Shown here in pieces: positions 18,061 through 25,538 of a DNA stretch of 64,000 nt (within the stretch, counting starts at the first letter, position 1; each line of letters opens with the position of its first letter). Under the pieces are notes generated by a model that was not told the origin of the DNA, made no database searches, and saw only the letters and a program-made list of their open reading frames with translations. A program made the translations under genes and the position numbers. The DNA comes from Sarcina ventriculi (GTDB lineage Bacteria > Bacillota > Clostridia > Clostridiales > Clostridiaceae): contig NZ_UAUL01000001.1 of NCBI RefSeq assembly GCF_900456775.1, positions 124,001-188,000 on the forward strand, given 5' to 3'.

Positions 18061-19620
18061 TTAAACTAAATAATTACTTGTTATAGTTTGAAATTTTTCT
18101 TGATTTGCAATAAACCAAGGTTCAAATTCCATATTTTCTTTTTTAAGTTCTTTTGCTATTTCCATTAAATATTCTGGAATTCTAGCTTGTAATATATCGC
18201 CTACATAAGTTCCAAACTTAGTTTGACCTATTGCAAATTTTCCTCTAATATGAAGTTCAAAGGTATTTTGCATAGTTCCATTTACTCTTTTAAATTTTCC
18301 TGCAAAACCAATTGGTGCAAGTTCATGAATTGAACAAGAATTTGGACATCCTGATATAGCAAGTCGTGGAAGTAAATCGTCTGTTATATTATTCTCTCTA
18401 AAATATGTTATTATCTCATTTAATAATGTTTGAGATGGCATAACCCCCATTTGACATACAGGTACACCTATGCATGATACTGAATCTTCAAGTCTTGTCT
18501 TTCCTGTCATACTCTCAGTTAGTTCTAACATCTTCTCTGCTTCTTTTCCATTTAGGTTTATAATATAATACCCTTCTGTACTAGTTAGTCTTAATTCTAC
18601 ATCTTCCATCTCTTTAATAGCTTTTAATATCTTTTCAATATCACAAGTTTTAAATTGTCCACCTATTGGTTTTACATAGACACTATATAGTCCTTCTTGC
18701 TTTTGTTCTGTTAATCTAAATGATTTTATATCTGTTTTTATTCCAGCTTTTAAGATTTCTTTTATAGTAGGATGAACCTTTAAAGAATCTCCAAACTTTT
18801 CAAAAGCTTCACTAAGATGTTTCATATAACATTTTGTAAATGCCTCTTCACCCATTCTTTCTACTATATACCTTATACGAGCCTTTCCATGATTATTATA
18901 ATCTCCTTCAGCCATGAAAAGATTTGTTATCGCCTCTAGATGATATACAACATCTTCAGGATTTATAAGTTTTTCAAGTTCTACAGCAACTCTTGGATTT
19001 CTTCCAATTCCTCCTCCTATAAATACCTTAAATTTATTCTTCTCACCATCTTTAACAGCTAAGAATCCTAAATCAACAGCTGTTACATGTACCCTATCTT
19101 TAGTATCGTTTGATAAGTTTATTTTTAATTTTCTTGGTAAATTATAATTTGTTACTTGTCTTTTAATATTATCATCTATAGCAAATACATAAGGTACTAT
19201 ATCAAAAGCTTCTCCAACCTTTACTCCAGATAAAGCTGACATTGCAATATTCCCAGGATTATCTCCTCCAACACCTCTTGTACAAATTCCAAATTCTATA
19301 GATTCCTTTAAAATTTCACAAGCATCATCTATATTTACTCCATGAAGCTGTATAGCCTGACGTGTTGTTATATGTATTTTATGTAAATCATATTTTTTAG
19401 CTAAGTTATGTATAAATTCTAGCTTTTTAACAGGAATTACACCCGCTGTTGTCCTTAATCTAACCATGAAACTTTTACCATCCCTATGTGAATATACTCC
19501 CATCTTTCCAGATGCTTTTTTAAATTGAGCTCTATTTATTTCACCACTTAAAAATTTATAAGCAATTTCTTTAAATTCATCTATTTCATTGATTAAAGTT
19601 TTTTTTAATTCACTATTCAT
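18061..19620 (-). CDS. Siroheme/4Fe-4S nitrite or sulfite reductase-like protein, copy 2
   Basis: A 519-residue paralogue of the gene at 16254-17813, aligning without gaps over the compared regions. The cluster cysteines are kept in CIGVPVC and GCPNSC, and the siroheme region is RQAIQLHG. Differences in the first half (for example GVGGDNPGN against GAGGDNPRN) could shift substrate or partner. Both copies share nearly identical C-termini. This looks like an old tandem duplication with separate promoters and terminators, not a recent one. The start is ATG at 19620 behind AGGAGG. No siroheme synthesis or sulfate activation gene is nearby. Confidence 0.88.
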   Translation of the reverse strand: MNSELKKTLINEIDEFKEIAYKFLSGEINRAQFKKASGKMGVYSHRDGKSFMVRLRTTAGVIPVKKLEFIHNLAKKYDLHKIHITTRQAIQLHGVNIDDACEILKESIEFGICTRGVGGDNPGNIAMSALSGVKVGEAFDIVPYVFAIDDNIKRQVTNYNLPRKLKINLSNDTKDRVHVTAVDLGFLAVKDGEKNKFKVFIGGGIGRNPRVAVELEKLINPEDVVYHLEAITNLFMAEGDYNNHGKARIRYIVERMGEEAFTKCYMKHLSEAFEKFGDSLKVHPTIKEILKAGIKTDIKSFRLTEQKQEGLYSVYVKPIGGQFKTCDIEKILKAIKEMEDVELRLTSTEGYYIINLNGKEAEKMLELTESMTGKTRLEDSVSCIGVPVCQMGVMPSQTLLNEIITYFRENNITDDLLPRLAISGCPNSCSIHELAPIGFAGKFKRVNGTMQNTFELHIRGKFAIGQTKFGTYVGDILQARIPEYLMEIAKELKKENMEFEPWFIANQEKFQTITSNYLV

Positions 19621-19707
19621 ACCTTCGACCTCCTAATATGATAAACATAGTATTTTCATTTAATTTATAATTATTTTAATATTTTATGTTTAAATTTAAA
19701 CTATTAA

Positions 19708-19756
19708 TTATTAAAAAAGTTAATAATCAACTATATAATCATTAACTTTGCTATTT
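19708..19756. repeat. Dyad upstream of siroheme reductase copy 2
   Basis: AAAGTTAAT and ATTAACTTT face each other across about 16 bases (near 19715-19750), about 90 bases ahead of the gene. A related TTATTAAAAAACTTAATAA stretch lies ahead of copy 1 near 17948, as expected if the promoter was duplicated with the gene. It is a possible shared regulator site; the AT content makes it weak. Confidence 0.4.
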
Positions 19757-19850
19757 TATATTCTTTTAAATTAATTTTCTGTGATAAATATCATGGAAAT
19801 TGAAAATTTTTAAATTATTTAAATTTAATATATTTATTATTTTTAAATAG

Positions 19851-19879
19851 TTGACAACAATACTTTAATGTCTTAATAT
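19851..19879 (+). promoter_or_regulatory. Promoter of the arginase gene
   Basis: A consensus TTGACA at 19851-19856 is followed after 17 bases by TAATAT at 19874-19879. The predicted start of transcription, near 19886, falls a few bases before the large palindrome at 19891. Confidence 0.7.
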
Positions 19880-19890
19880 ATTACTTGTTT

Positions 19891-19943
19891 ATTATAATCT
19901 TACATAGAGTTTAGTTAAACTAAACTCTATGTAAGATTATAAT
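19891..19943. repeat. 53-bp near-perfect palindrome in the arginase leader
   Basis: A 26-base left arm (19891-19916, beginning ATTATAATCTTACATAG) is the exact reverse complement of the right arm (19918-19943), with one central A. In RNA it gives a very long hairpin at the extreme 5' end of the arginase transcript. A T run at 19947-19952 follows three bases later, so it could act as an attenuator, a mRNA-end protector or a double-sided operator. It is far longer than the terminators in this window and is not at a gene end. Confidence 0.85.
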
Positions 19944-19960
19944 ACGTTTTTTACTTATTA

Positions 19961-20008
19961 TAAGTTTAGATTTAGCCAAAACTACATCTAAATAGAGTCG
20001 CAAACTTA
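19961..20008 (+). other. Second possible leader structure before arginase
   Basis: TAAG/CTTA (19961 and 20005) and TTTAGAT/ATCTAAA (19965-19971 and 19986-19992) can form a stem. ATAGAGT at 19992-19998 is also complementary to ACTCTAT (19924-19930) in the right arm of the upstream palindrome, so competing folds are possible. This is pairing by eye only. Confidence 0.35.
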
Positions 20009-20069
20009 GAATTACTTCTATATTTTTAAATCAAGACTTTAATAATTTTAATTTGGAGGAATCATAAAT

Positions 20070-20969
20070 ATGAACATTAACATGATTGGCGTTCCATTAT
20101 TTTATGGATGCGATAACCCAGGTGTTGAAAAAGGCCCTGATACTTTAAGAGAGAACAACATTATAGATATATTTAAAAACAATAATAACAAGATTTATGA
20201 TTTGGGAAATTTATATGTAAAACATATAGATTCTTGTGATAAATTTGCCGATAATAAAAATATGAAGTACTTATCCTCTGTTATAGATGTAAATGAAAAT
20301 TTAGCCCAAGTTATTTATAATAGCTTAAATGCTAATAACTTTCCTCTAGTAATTGGAGGAGATCATTCTTTAGGACTTGGCTCTTTAGCAGGTGTATCTA
20401 AACATTTTAATGGAGATTTTGGAGTTATTTGGGTAGATGCCCACGGTGATATAAATACTGATTTGACATCTCCAAGTGGTAACATACATGGAATGCCACT
20501 TGCAGCTTCTATGGGGGTTGGAAATAAATCTCTTCAAGATATTTACTTCAAAGGAAGAAAAGTTGATCCGAAAAAAGTATTTATTCTTTGTGCTAGAGAT
20601 TTAGATGAAGGTGAACTTGAACTTATAAACTCTCTAAAGTTAAATGTTTGGACATCTAAATCAATTAAAGAAAAGGGAATAGAAAGGTGTATTGAAGAAC
20701 TCTTAAATAGAGTTTACGATTTAAATATAAAAAATATTCATTTAAGCTTTGATATAGATTGTGCAAATCCTGACTTGGTTCCAGGTACCGGAACTCCTGT
20801 GAAAGATGGTATATGTATGAACGAAGCTAAATATATAATAGATTCATTATTTAAAACTAAAATGATTAAATCTATGGATTTTGTTGAATTTAATCCTGAT
20901 ATAGAATATACTACAACTCTAAACAATTGTTTAGAGTTATTAAAATGTGTTGCTAAAAGCATGCAATAA
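20070..20969 (+). CDS. rocF: Arginase
   Basis: A 299-residue ureohydrolase, the normal arginase length. Manganese-binding motifs are present: GGDHSLGLGSL (His), WVDAHGDIN (Asp/His/Asp) and SFDIDCANPD followed by VPGTGTPV. The N-terminus MIGVPLFYGCDNPGVEKGP matches RocF-type arginases better than agmatinases. It hydrolyses arginine to ornithine and urea. Cys replaces the usual Ala/Val after DID, a mild change. The ATG follows GGAGGA. The gene is alone; its leader carries a long palindrome suggesting control after initiation. Agmatinase or a related guanidino hydrolase remains an alternative. Confidence 0.85.
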   Translation: MNINMIGVPLFYGCDNPGVEKGPDTLRENNIIDIFKNNNNKIYDLGNLYVKHIDSCDKFADNKNMKYLSSVIDVNENLAQVIYNSLNANNFPLVIGGDHSLGLGSLAGVSKHFNGDFGVIWVDAHGDINTDLTSPSGNIHGMPLAASMGVGNKSLQDIYFKGRKVDPKKVFILCARDLDEGELELINSLKLNVWTSKSIKEKGIERCIEELLNRVYDLNIKNIHLSFDIDCANPDLVPGTGTPVKDGICMNEAKYIIDSLFKTKMIKSMDFVEFNPDIEYTTTLNNCLELLKCVAKSMQ

Positions 20970-20981
20970 TAATTATATTTG

Positions 20982-21028
20982 CCATAATTTATTAATTGAT
21001 TCAATCATAAAATAAATTATGGTTTTAT
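20982..21028 (+). terminator. Terminator after arginase
   Basis: CCATAATTTATT pairs with AATAAATTATGG around a loop, followed by TTTTATTTTT. Confidence 0.88.
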
Positions 21029-21155
21029 TTTTAAACTTTATCATATAGTTATAAAAACTACATGTTGCATTTATTCATTTTTGTATTTATAATATTATTA
21101 TGTATTTATTGATAAATAAAGTAAATTACTTTTTATTAACCTTAAGGAGGCACTT

Positions 21156-22004
21156 ATGGAAAAAATAGCTCTAATTACAGATAGTTCTTGTGGACTTTTT
21201 GAAGATTACTTAAATGAATATGATATACATTTATTAAGACTTAAAATTATATATAAAGATAGAGAATATACTGAGGGCATTGATATAACTTCTGAAGATG
21301 TTTATAAAAATTTAGAAAATGAACTTCCTACAACATCTATGCCTTCTGTTTCCGATACAAATAATCTTTTAAATGAACTTTTGAAAAAAGGATACACACA
21401 CGTCATAGCTTTGCCTATATCATCTGGTCTTTCTGGAACTATAAATAGCATTAGACTTGCTTGTGAAAGTTTTGAAGGAAAGCTTGAATCTTTTATATTT
21501 GATACAAAATTAGTGTCTATGGCAAATGGTCTTTTTGTTATAGAGGTTGCTAAACTTATTAAAGAAGGCAAAAGTTTTGCAGAGATTTGTAACCTTATTC
21601 CAAAAATTCGTGAAAAAACAAATATATATTTTACAGTAGATACTTTAGAATACTTAATTAAAGGTGGAAGAATAGGAAGACTAAGTGGAAATATCGGAGA
21701 GCTTTTAAATTTAAAACCTATAATAGTTATGAATGATGAAGGTAAATATTCCTCTATTTCAAAGGTTCGCGGTACAAAACAAGCTATAAAAAAATTAATT
21801 AATATCGGTGAAAAAGCATTATCTAAAGGAAAATGTTCAATTACAGTATCTTGCGGAACTATGCTAGATGAAGCTAAAATGCTTCAAGAAGCATTTTCTA
21901 AAAATCCAAATGCAAATATGATTCATTCAAAAACTATAAGTTCCGTAATTGGAATACATTCAGGACCTAAAGCGTTTGGTTTTGCCATAATCGAAGAATA
22001 CTAA
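21156..22004 (+). CDS. DegV family fatty-acid-binding protein
   Basis: A 282-residue DegV protein of usual length. The signatures are LITDSSCGL at the N-terminus, PTTSMPSVSD near 55, LPISSGLSGTINS near 87 and GGRIGRLSGNIGELLNLKPI near 169. DegV (FakB) proteins hold a fatty acid for phosphorylation by the FakA kinase, feeding phospholipid synthesis. FakA is not in the window. It is monocistronic with AAGGAGG ahead and a terminator after. Confidence 0.92.
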   Translation: MEKIALITDSSCGLFEDYLNEYDIHLLRLKIIYKDREYTEGIDITSEDVYKNLENELPTTSMPSVSDTNNLLNELLKKGYTHVIALPISSGLSGTINSIRLACESFEGKLESFIFDTKLVSMANGLFVIEVAKLIKEGKSFAEICNLIPKIREKTNIYFTVDTLEYLIKGGRIGRLSGNIGELLNLKPIIVMNDEGKYSSISKVRGTKQAIKKLINIGEKALSKGKCSITVSCGTMLDEAKMLQEAFSKNPNANMIHSKTISSVIGIHSGPKAFGFAIIEEY

Positions 22005-22008
22005 ATAA

Positions 22009-22041
22009 AAAACGTATCAAAATAAAGATTTGATACGTTTT
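22009..22041. terminator. Terminator after degV
   Basis: AAAACGTATCAAA pairs with TTTGATACGTTTT around a 7-base loop. It lies between convergent genes and may work both ways. Confidence 0.88.
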
Positions 22042-22068
22042 GTTTCATTATCATTAAATTAGGTATAT

Positions 22069-23016
22069 CTATACCTGTATTTTTTTATTATTTTTTACTA
22101 TGCTCATTTCACTATTTACCAAAAATATTCCTATACAAACTAGAATAAGAGCTATAATAGTTTTGCTGTTAAATATGTTTTCATTTAGAAATATTGCTGA
22201 TAATATCGAACCAAATACAGGTGTTAAAAAATTAAAAACAGCTATTTTGCCAACTTTATTATATTTTAAAAGTAACGTCCAAAGACAAAAAGCTATTGCT
22301 GATAATAATCCCATGTAAATTAAAAGAGATATTGACTGTAAATTAAAGTTAGTCAAACTTCCTCCAAGACTAAATCCGCAAACTGTTAACACTACTCCTC
22401 CTATAAAAAGTTGATAACCAGTTATTATAAATGTATCTTGTTTTTGAGATAAATTTTTACCGTATATTGTTGCAGCTGACGATATAAATGTTGAAAGTAT
22501 TATAAGCCCATCACCTTTAAAAGTAAATCCACTACCTAAAGAATTTCCTGTAACATTTACTAAAACAACACCAATAAATCCAATTATACATCCAATAATT
22601 TTATTAATACTAATTTTATCATTTTTGTATAAAAAATGTGCTATTATTATGCTAAAGAATGTTCCTGTTCCATTTAAAATTGCTCCTCTAACTCCTGTTG
22701 TATAAGATAGTCCTATGTAAAAAAAAGCATACTGAAGAGACGTTTGAGTCAATCCTAAAATAACTAAACTTAGCAATTGTTTTTTATTCATTTTAAATAT
22801 TGATTTTTTTAAAAACATAGCTAAAGCTAAAACCATTAATCCCGCTAAAACGAATCTATATCCTGCAAAAAGTATTTTAGATTCTATATCACTAGTTTCT
22901 ATTTGGAATATATCATATCCAATTTTTATAGCAGGATACGCACTTCCCCATAAAATACAACTTATTACTGCAAAAAATAATATAATTTTTCTATTTTCAA
23001 AGAATTCTTTATACAT
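22069..23016 (-). CDS. EamA/DMT-family transporter
   Basis: A 315-residue membrane protein with about ten hydrophobic helices in two EamA repeats. The first repeat is marked by CILWGSAYPAIKIGYD, the second by TPVFGSILSAIFLNE. Family members export or import small metabolites such as amino acids; the substrate is unknown. The start follows AAGGGGG. It begins 9 bases after the M15 peptidase stop, so the two share a transcript. Peptidase plus exporter could relate to wall-peptide or amino-acid turnover, which is inference. Confidence 0.85.
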   Translation of the reverse strand: MYKEFFENRKIILFFAVISCILWGSAYPAIKIGYDIFQIETSDIESKILFAGYRFVLAGLMVLALAMFLKKSIFKMNKKQLLSLVILGLTQTSLQYAFFYIGLSYTTGVRGAILNGTGTFFSIIIAHFLYKNDKISINKIIGCIIGFIGVVLVNVTGNSLGSGFTFKGDGLIILSTFISSAATIYGKNLSQKQDTFIITGYQLFIGGVVLTVCGFSLGGSLTNFNLQSISLLIYMGLLSAIAFCLWTLLLKYNKVGKIAVFNFLTPVFGSILSAIFLNENIFNSKTIIALILVCIGIFLVNSEMSIVKNNKKIQV

Positions 23017-23025
23017 TAATCCCCC

Positions 23026-23943
23026 TTAAAATAATTGATCTATTTTATTTATAATTTCATTAGTCTTATCATCAAGTGGAACATCTAAATACCATGGCTT
23101 TTCTAAACTTTTTGTATTCTCACCAAAATATCTTGCTTTTAGTATTATTTCTGGTCTATATTCAAAATGTAATATATCAAATTTTGCCCATTTTCCTCCC
23201 CAAACAAATCCATTATCTTCAAAAGCTTTAACAAGTTCCTTTGGATATGATGCAATTCTTTTTGTTGCATCCTCTTTCTTTGCCCATTTCCAGTAATCAC
23301 TATTACTTTTATTTAAATCAATAGCAATTCCAAAAGAATGTGGACTTAATCTTCCTGTTCCTTGAATATACCTATAATTAAAAGTTCCCATAATAGGTAA
23401 AACAAATTGTATTATCTTTGAATTTTGTTCTTTTTCATAAGATTTTGCTGTCTCTAAAGCACTTTTTAAAGCTCTAGCTGCTCCATTTTGTCCATTAAAA
23501 GAAATAGGACCGTAAGGAGTTAAAATAGTTTCTAAATTGTTTTCAACATTTATCTCACTATAACCATAAACCTCATTTAAAAGAGAATATACCCGTATTC
23601 TTCCTGGATTTTTCCCATCCTCAACTACACAATCTATACTTTCTAACGAATAAACATCCTCTAACATATCCTGAAGATCTGGACTATTTAGCTTTTCTTC
23701 ATCACTTTTCACATTTTTATCATCATATAATATTTTCCTATTAGACCTAGTCACAAGATAAATAAATCCATGTTCATCCTTGTAAACATCTTTTATATAA
23801 TCACTATAAGCAAGCATAAGACATAAAAGATCTTGCTTAACCATTATATCATAATCATTATAATTATTTTTACTAAAAACAGAAATATTTGTAAATAAAA
23901 CCATGATAATAGTAAATATTATTACTTTGAATATTTTTTTCAT
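23026..23943 (-). CDS. M15-family D-alanyl-D-alanine carboxypeptidase-like protein
   Basis: A secreted protein of about 305 residues. A signal peptide covers about 1-25. The zinc site of M15 peptidases is visible as LSPHSFGIAIDLN (HxxxxxxD, around 203-215) and ILHFEYRPE (around 264). The VanY/LAS-type fold cuts D-Ala-D-Ala or related cross-bridge bonds in peptidoglycan. I take the ATG at 23943 after GTGAGG; a TTG directly before it is less well placed. It is first in an operon with the EamA transporter. Confidence 0.84.
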   Translation of the reverse strand: MKKIFKVIIFTIIMVLFTNISVFSKNNYNDYDIMVKQDLLCLMLAYSDYIKDVYKDEHGFIYLVTRSNRKILYDDKNVKSDEEKLNSPDLQDMLEDVYSLESIDCVVEDGKNPGRIRVYSLLNEVYGYSEINVENNLETILTPYGPISFNGQNGAARALKSALETAKSYEKEQNSKIIQFVLPIMGTFNYRYIQGTGRLSPHSFGIAIDLNKSNSDYWKWAKKEDATKRIASYPKELVKAFEDNGFVWGGKWAKFDILHFEYRPEIILKARYFGENTKSLEKPWYLDVPLDDKTNEIINKIDQLF

Positions 23944-24010
23944 CAAACCTCACCTCAAAGCGTTTTTATTTAGCTTTACCAGAGTTTAATTTTTAATTCT
24001 AAAATTCAAA

Positions 24011-24042
24011 GGTGGCATCAATAATTTTATTTTGATACCACC
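24011..24042 (-). terminator. Possible terminator after the glycosyltransferase-like gene
   Basis: GGTGGCATCAA and TTGATACCACC pair with one G-U on the minus transcript around a 10-base loop. The following U content is poor, so it is a weak case. Confidence 0.5.
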
Positions 24043-24047
24043 TATTA

Positions 24048-24743
24048 CTACGATTTAAATTTACTTTCCACTATATTTTTAATGTCGTACGAATCAAATT
24101 CATCTTCCCAAAGTTTCCTTGACAAATTAGATTTATTTTTCCATATACTCTTTTCTGTAAGATATAATATAAATTTTTCAAAATCACTTTCCTCTTTTGC
24201 CAAATAACCATTATTATTTTTTATAAAATCTTCAGCTATACTATTTTGAGATACAACTATCGGAAGACCAACCCCTATATATTGAATTAGATTAATATAT
24301 ATTTTTTCATTTAACTTATACAAATCATCTAGACAAACTATTGCTATATGAGATTTTAACATTTCATTAAGAACGCTTTTTTCAGTAAATTTTATATTTT
24401 CTATAATTAAAGAATCTACACCAATTTCTAACTTTTCATCACATATAACCTTTAAGATTAACTTTTGATATTTAAGTTTTTTCGCTAGCAAATCTAGATT
24501 AGGTAATATTTTTTTTAAATTATTTAATTCATTGCGTTCACCAATCCACAGAAGAATAATTTTATTATTATAATAAGAAAGCCGTTCTTTATTAATTTCA
24601 TAAAGATTAATATATTCTAATATCTTATTACTAGTTATTGTTTTAGTTTCATATTCCCTATCCATATCATCTATATATTGAACCTTTCTATAAGAAGATA
24701 AATACTTATACTTTTTATTTGCAATATAAATTGATATTTTCAT
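24048..24743 (-). CDS. Half-size glycosyltransferase-4-like protein
   Basis: A 231-residue protein. Its C-terminal half resembles the nucleotide-sugar domain of group 1/GT4 glycosyltransferases: IILLWIGERNELNNLKK near 63, then SVLNEMLKSHIAIVCLDD and YIGVGLPIVVSQNSIAEDFI. There is no N-terminal acceptor domain, and the usual E-x7-E reads differently (HIAIVCLDD ... QYIGVGLPIV). So it is a single Rossmann-like domain rather than a full enzyme. The CpsD-like gene lies about 120 bases upstream on the same strand, suggesting a polysaccharide-related pair. Function is unproven; it could be a regulator or a remnant. It has an intact start with AAGGGAT. Confidence 0.55.
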   Translation of the reverse strand: MKISIYIANKKYKYLSSYRKVQYIDDMDREYETKTITSNKILEYINLYEINKERLSYYNNKIILLWIGERNELNNLKKILPNLDLLAKKLKYQKLILKVICDEKLEIGVDSLIIENIKFTEKSVLNEMLKSHIAIVCLDDLYKLNEKIYINLIQYIGVGLPIVVSQNSIAEDFIKNNNGYLAKEESDFEKFILYLTEKSIWKNKSNLSRKLWEDEFDSYDIKNIVESKFKS

Positions 24744-24860
24744 TTTATCCCTTCTTTAATAATTAATATTTAATTATTTATATCAATACAATCCCTATTT
24801 AACCTTACTTCTATGAACTTAGCTTTCTATTTTAATAATGACTATTCTTTTTAACTAAAG

Positions 24861-25373
24861 TTAATTTTCTCTACCAAGCAAAATAACATCTTTAATTTCA
24901 TTTAATATATGCCCATACTCCGTAAATGTTTCTGGCATATCCAAAATTATATAATCGTAAAATTCTTTCAAATAAACTACAATACTTTTCAATTTATTAG
25001 CTGTTAACAAATCTACCAAATTTAATCTCTTAATTCCAAACGTTAAAATATCTAAATTATTATCAATATTTACTATAATATCCTCTACATTTATATCTTC
25101 TACTAAAACTTCATACAAACCAAAATTATTTGATATATCAAATTGTTCATAAGTATTTAAATTTCTAAAATTACAATCAATGATTAAAATTTTATTTTCT
25201 TTTAATGCCAAAGTATTTGCAATATTAATTGCAATTTCCTGCTCTTCAATATTTGATAATAACTCTGGAATTACAACTAAGGGTCTTTTATCTGAGCATA
25301 AATTTTCTATATTTTCTACTAACTTTTTATAATCACTATAATTTTTTATTTTTAAATATTCAATATTTCCCAT
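24861..25373 (-). CDS. CpsD/BY-kinase-like ATPase relative lacking Walker A
   Basis: A 170-residue protein aligning in pattern with bacterial tyrosine kinases (CpsD/CapB) and ParA-like ATPases. Walker A' appears as ILIIDCNFRN (about 62-71); NNFGLYEVLVE and LDILTFGIKRLNLVDLL follow as in CpsD, and FYDYIILDMPE is the Walker B strand. The P-loop (GxxxxGKS/T) expected near residue 37 is replaced by VIPELLSNIEEQE, so ATP binding is doubtful. There is no tyrosine-rich tail. It looks like a pseudo-kinase or partner protein. The neighbouring half glycosyltransferase suggests a link to surface polymer export, but no flippase, polymerase or CpsC gene is here. Confidence 0.6.
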   Translation of the reverse strand: MGNIEYLKIKNYSDYKKLVENIENLCSDKRPLVVIPELLSNIEEQEIAINIANTLALKENKILIIDCNFRNLNTYEQFDISNNFGLYEVLVEDINVEDIIVNIDNNLDILTFGIKRLNLVDLLTANKLKSIVVYLKEFYDYIILDMPETFTEYGHILNEIKDVILLGREN

Positions 25374-25491
25374 TTATCTTAATCCCCTTCATTATAATTT
25401 AATAAATAATTGTTTAAACTAATTTTTAGTACATTATATATATTAAATATTAATTTTAAATATTACATAACACCTTATCTATCCTATTATA

Positions 25492-25538
25492 AAAATAAAG
25501 GAGCTAAGTCTAAATTTTAGACTTAGCTCCTTTATTTT
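25492..25538 (-). terminator. Strong terminator after the first activase gene
   Basis: A 23-base perfect inverted repeat (left arm beginning AAAATAAAGGAGCTAAGTC) with a one-base centre. T-rich DNA follows on both strands and it abuts the stop of the large gene. Confidence 0.92.
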
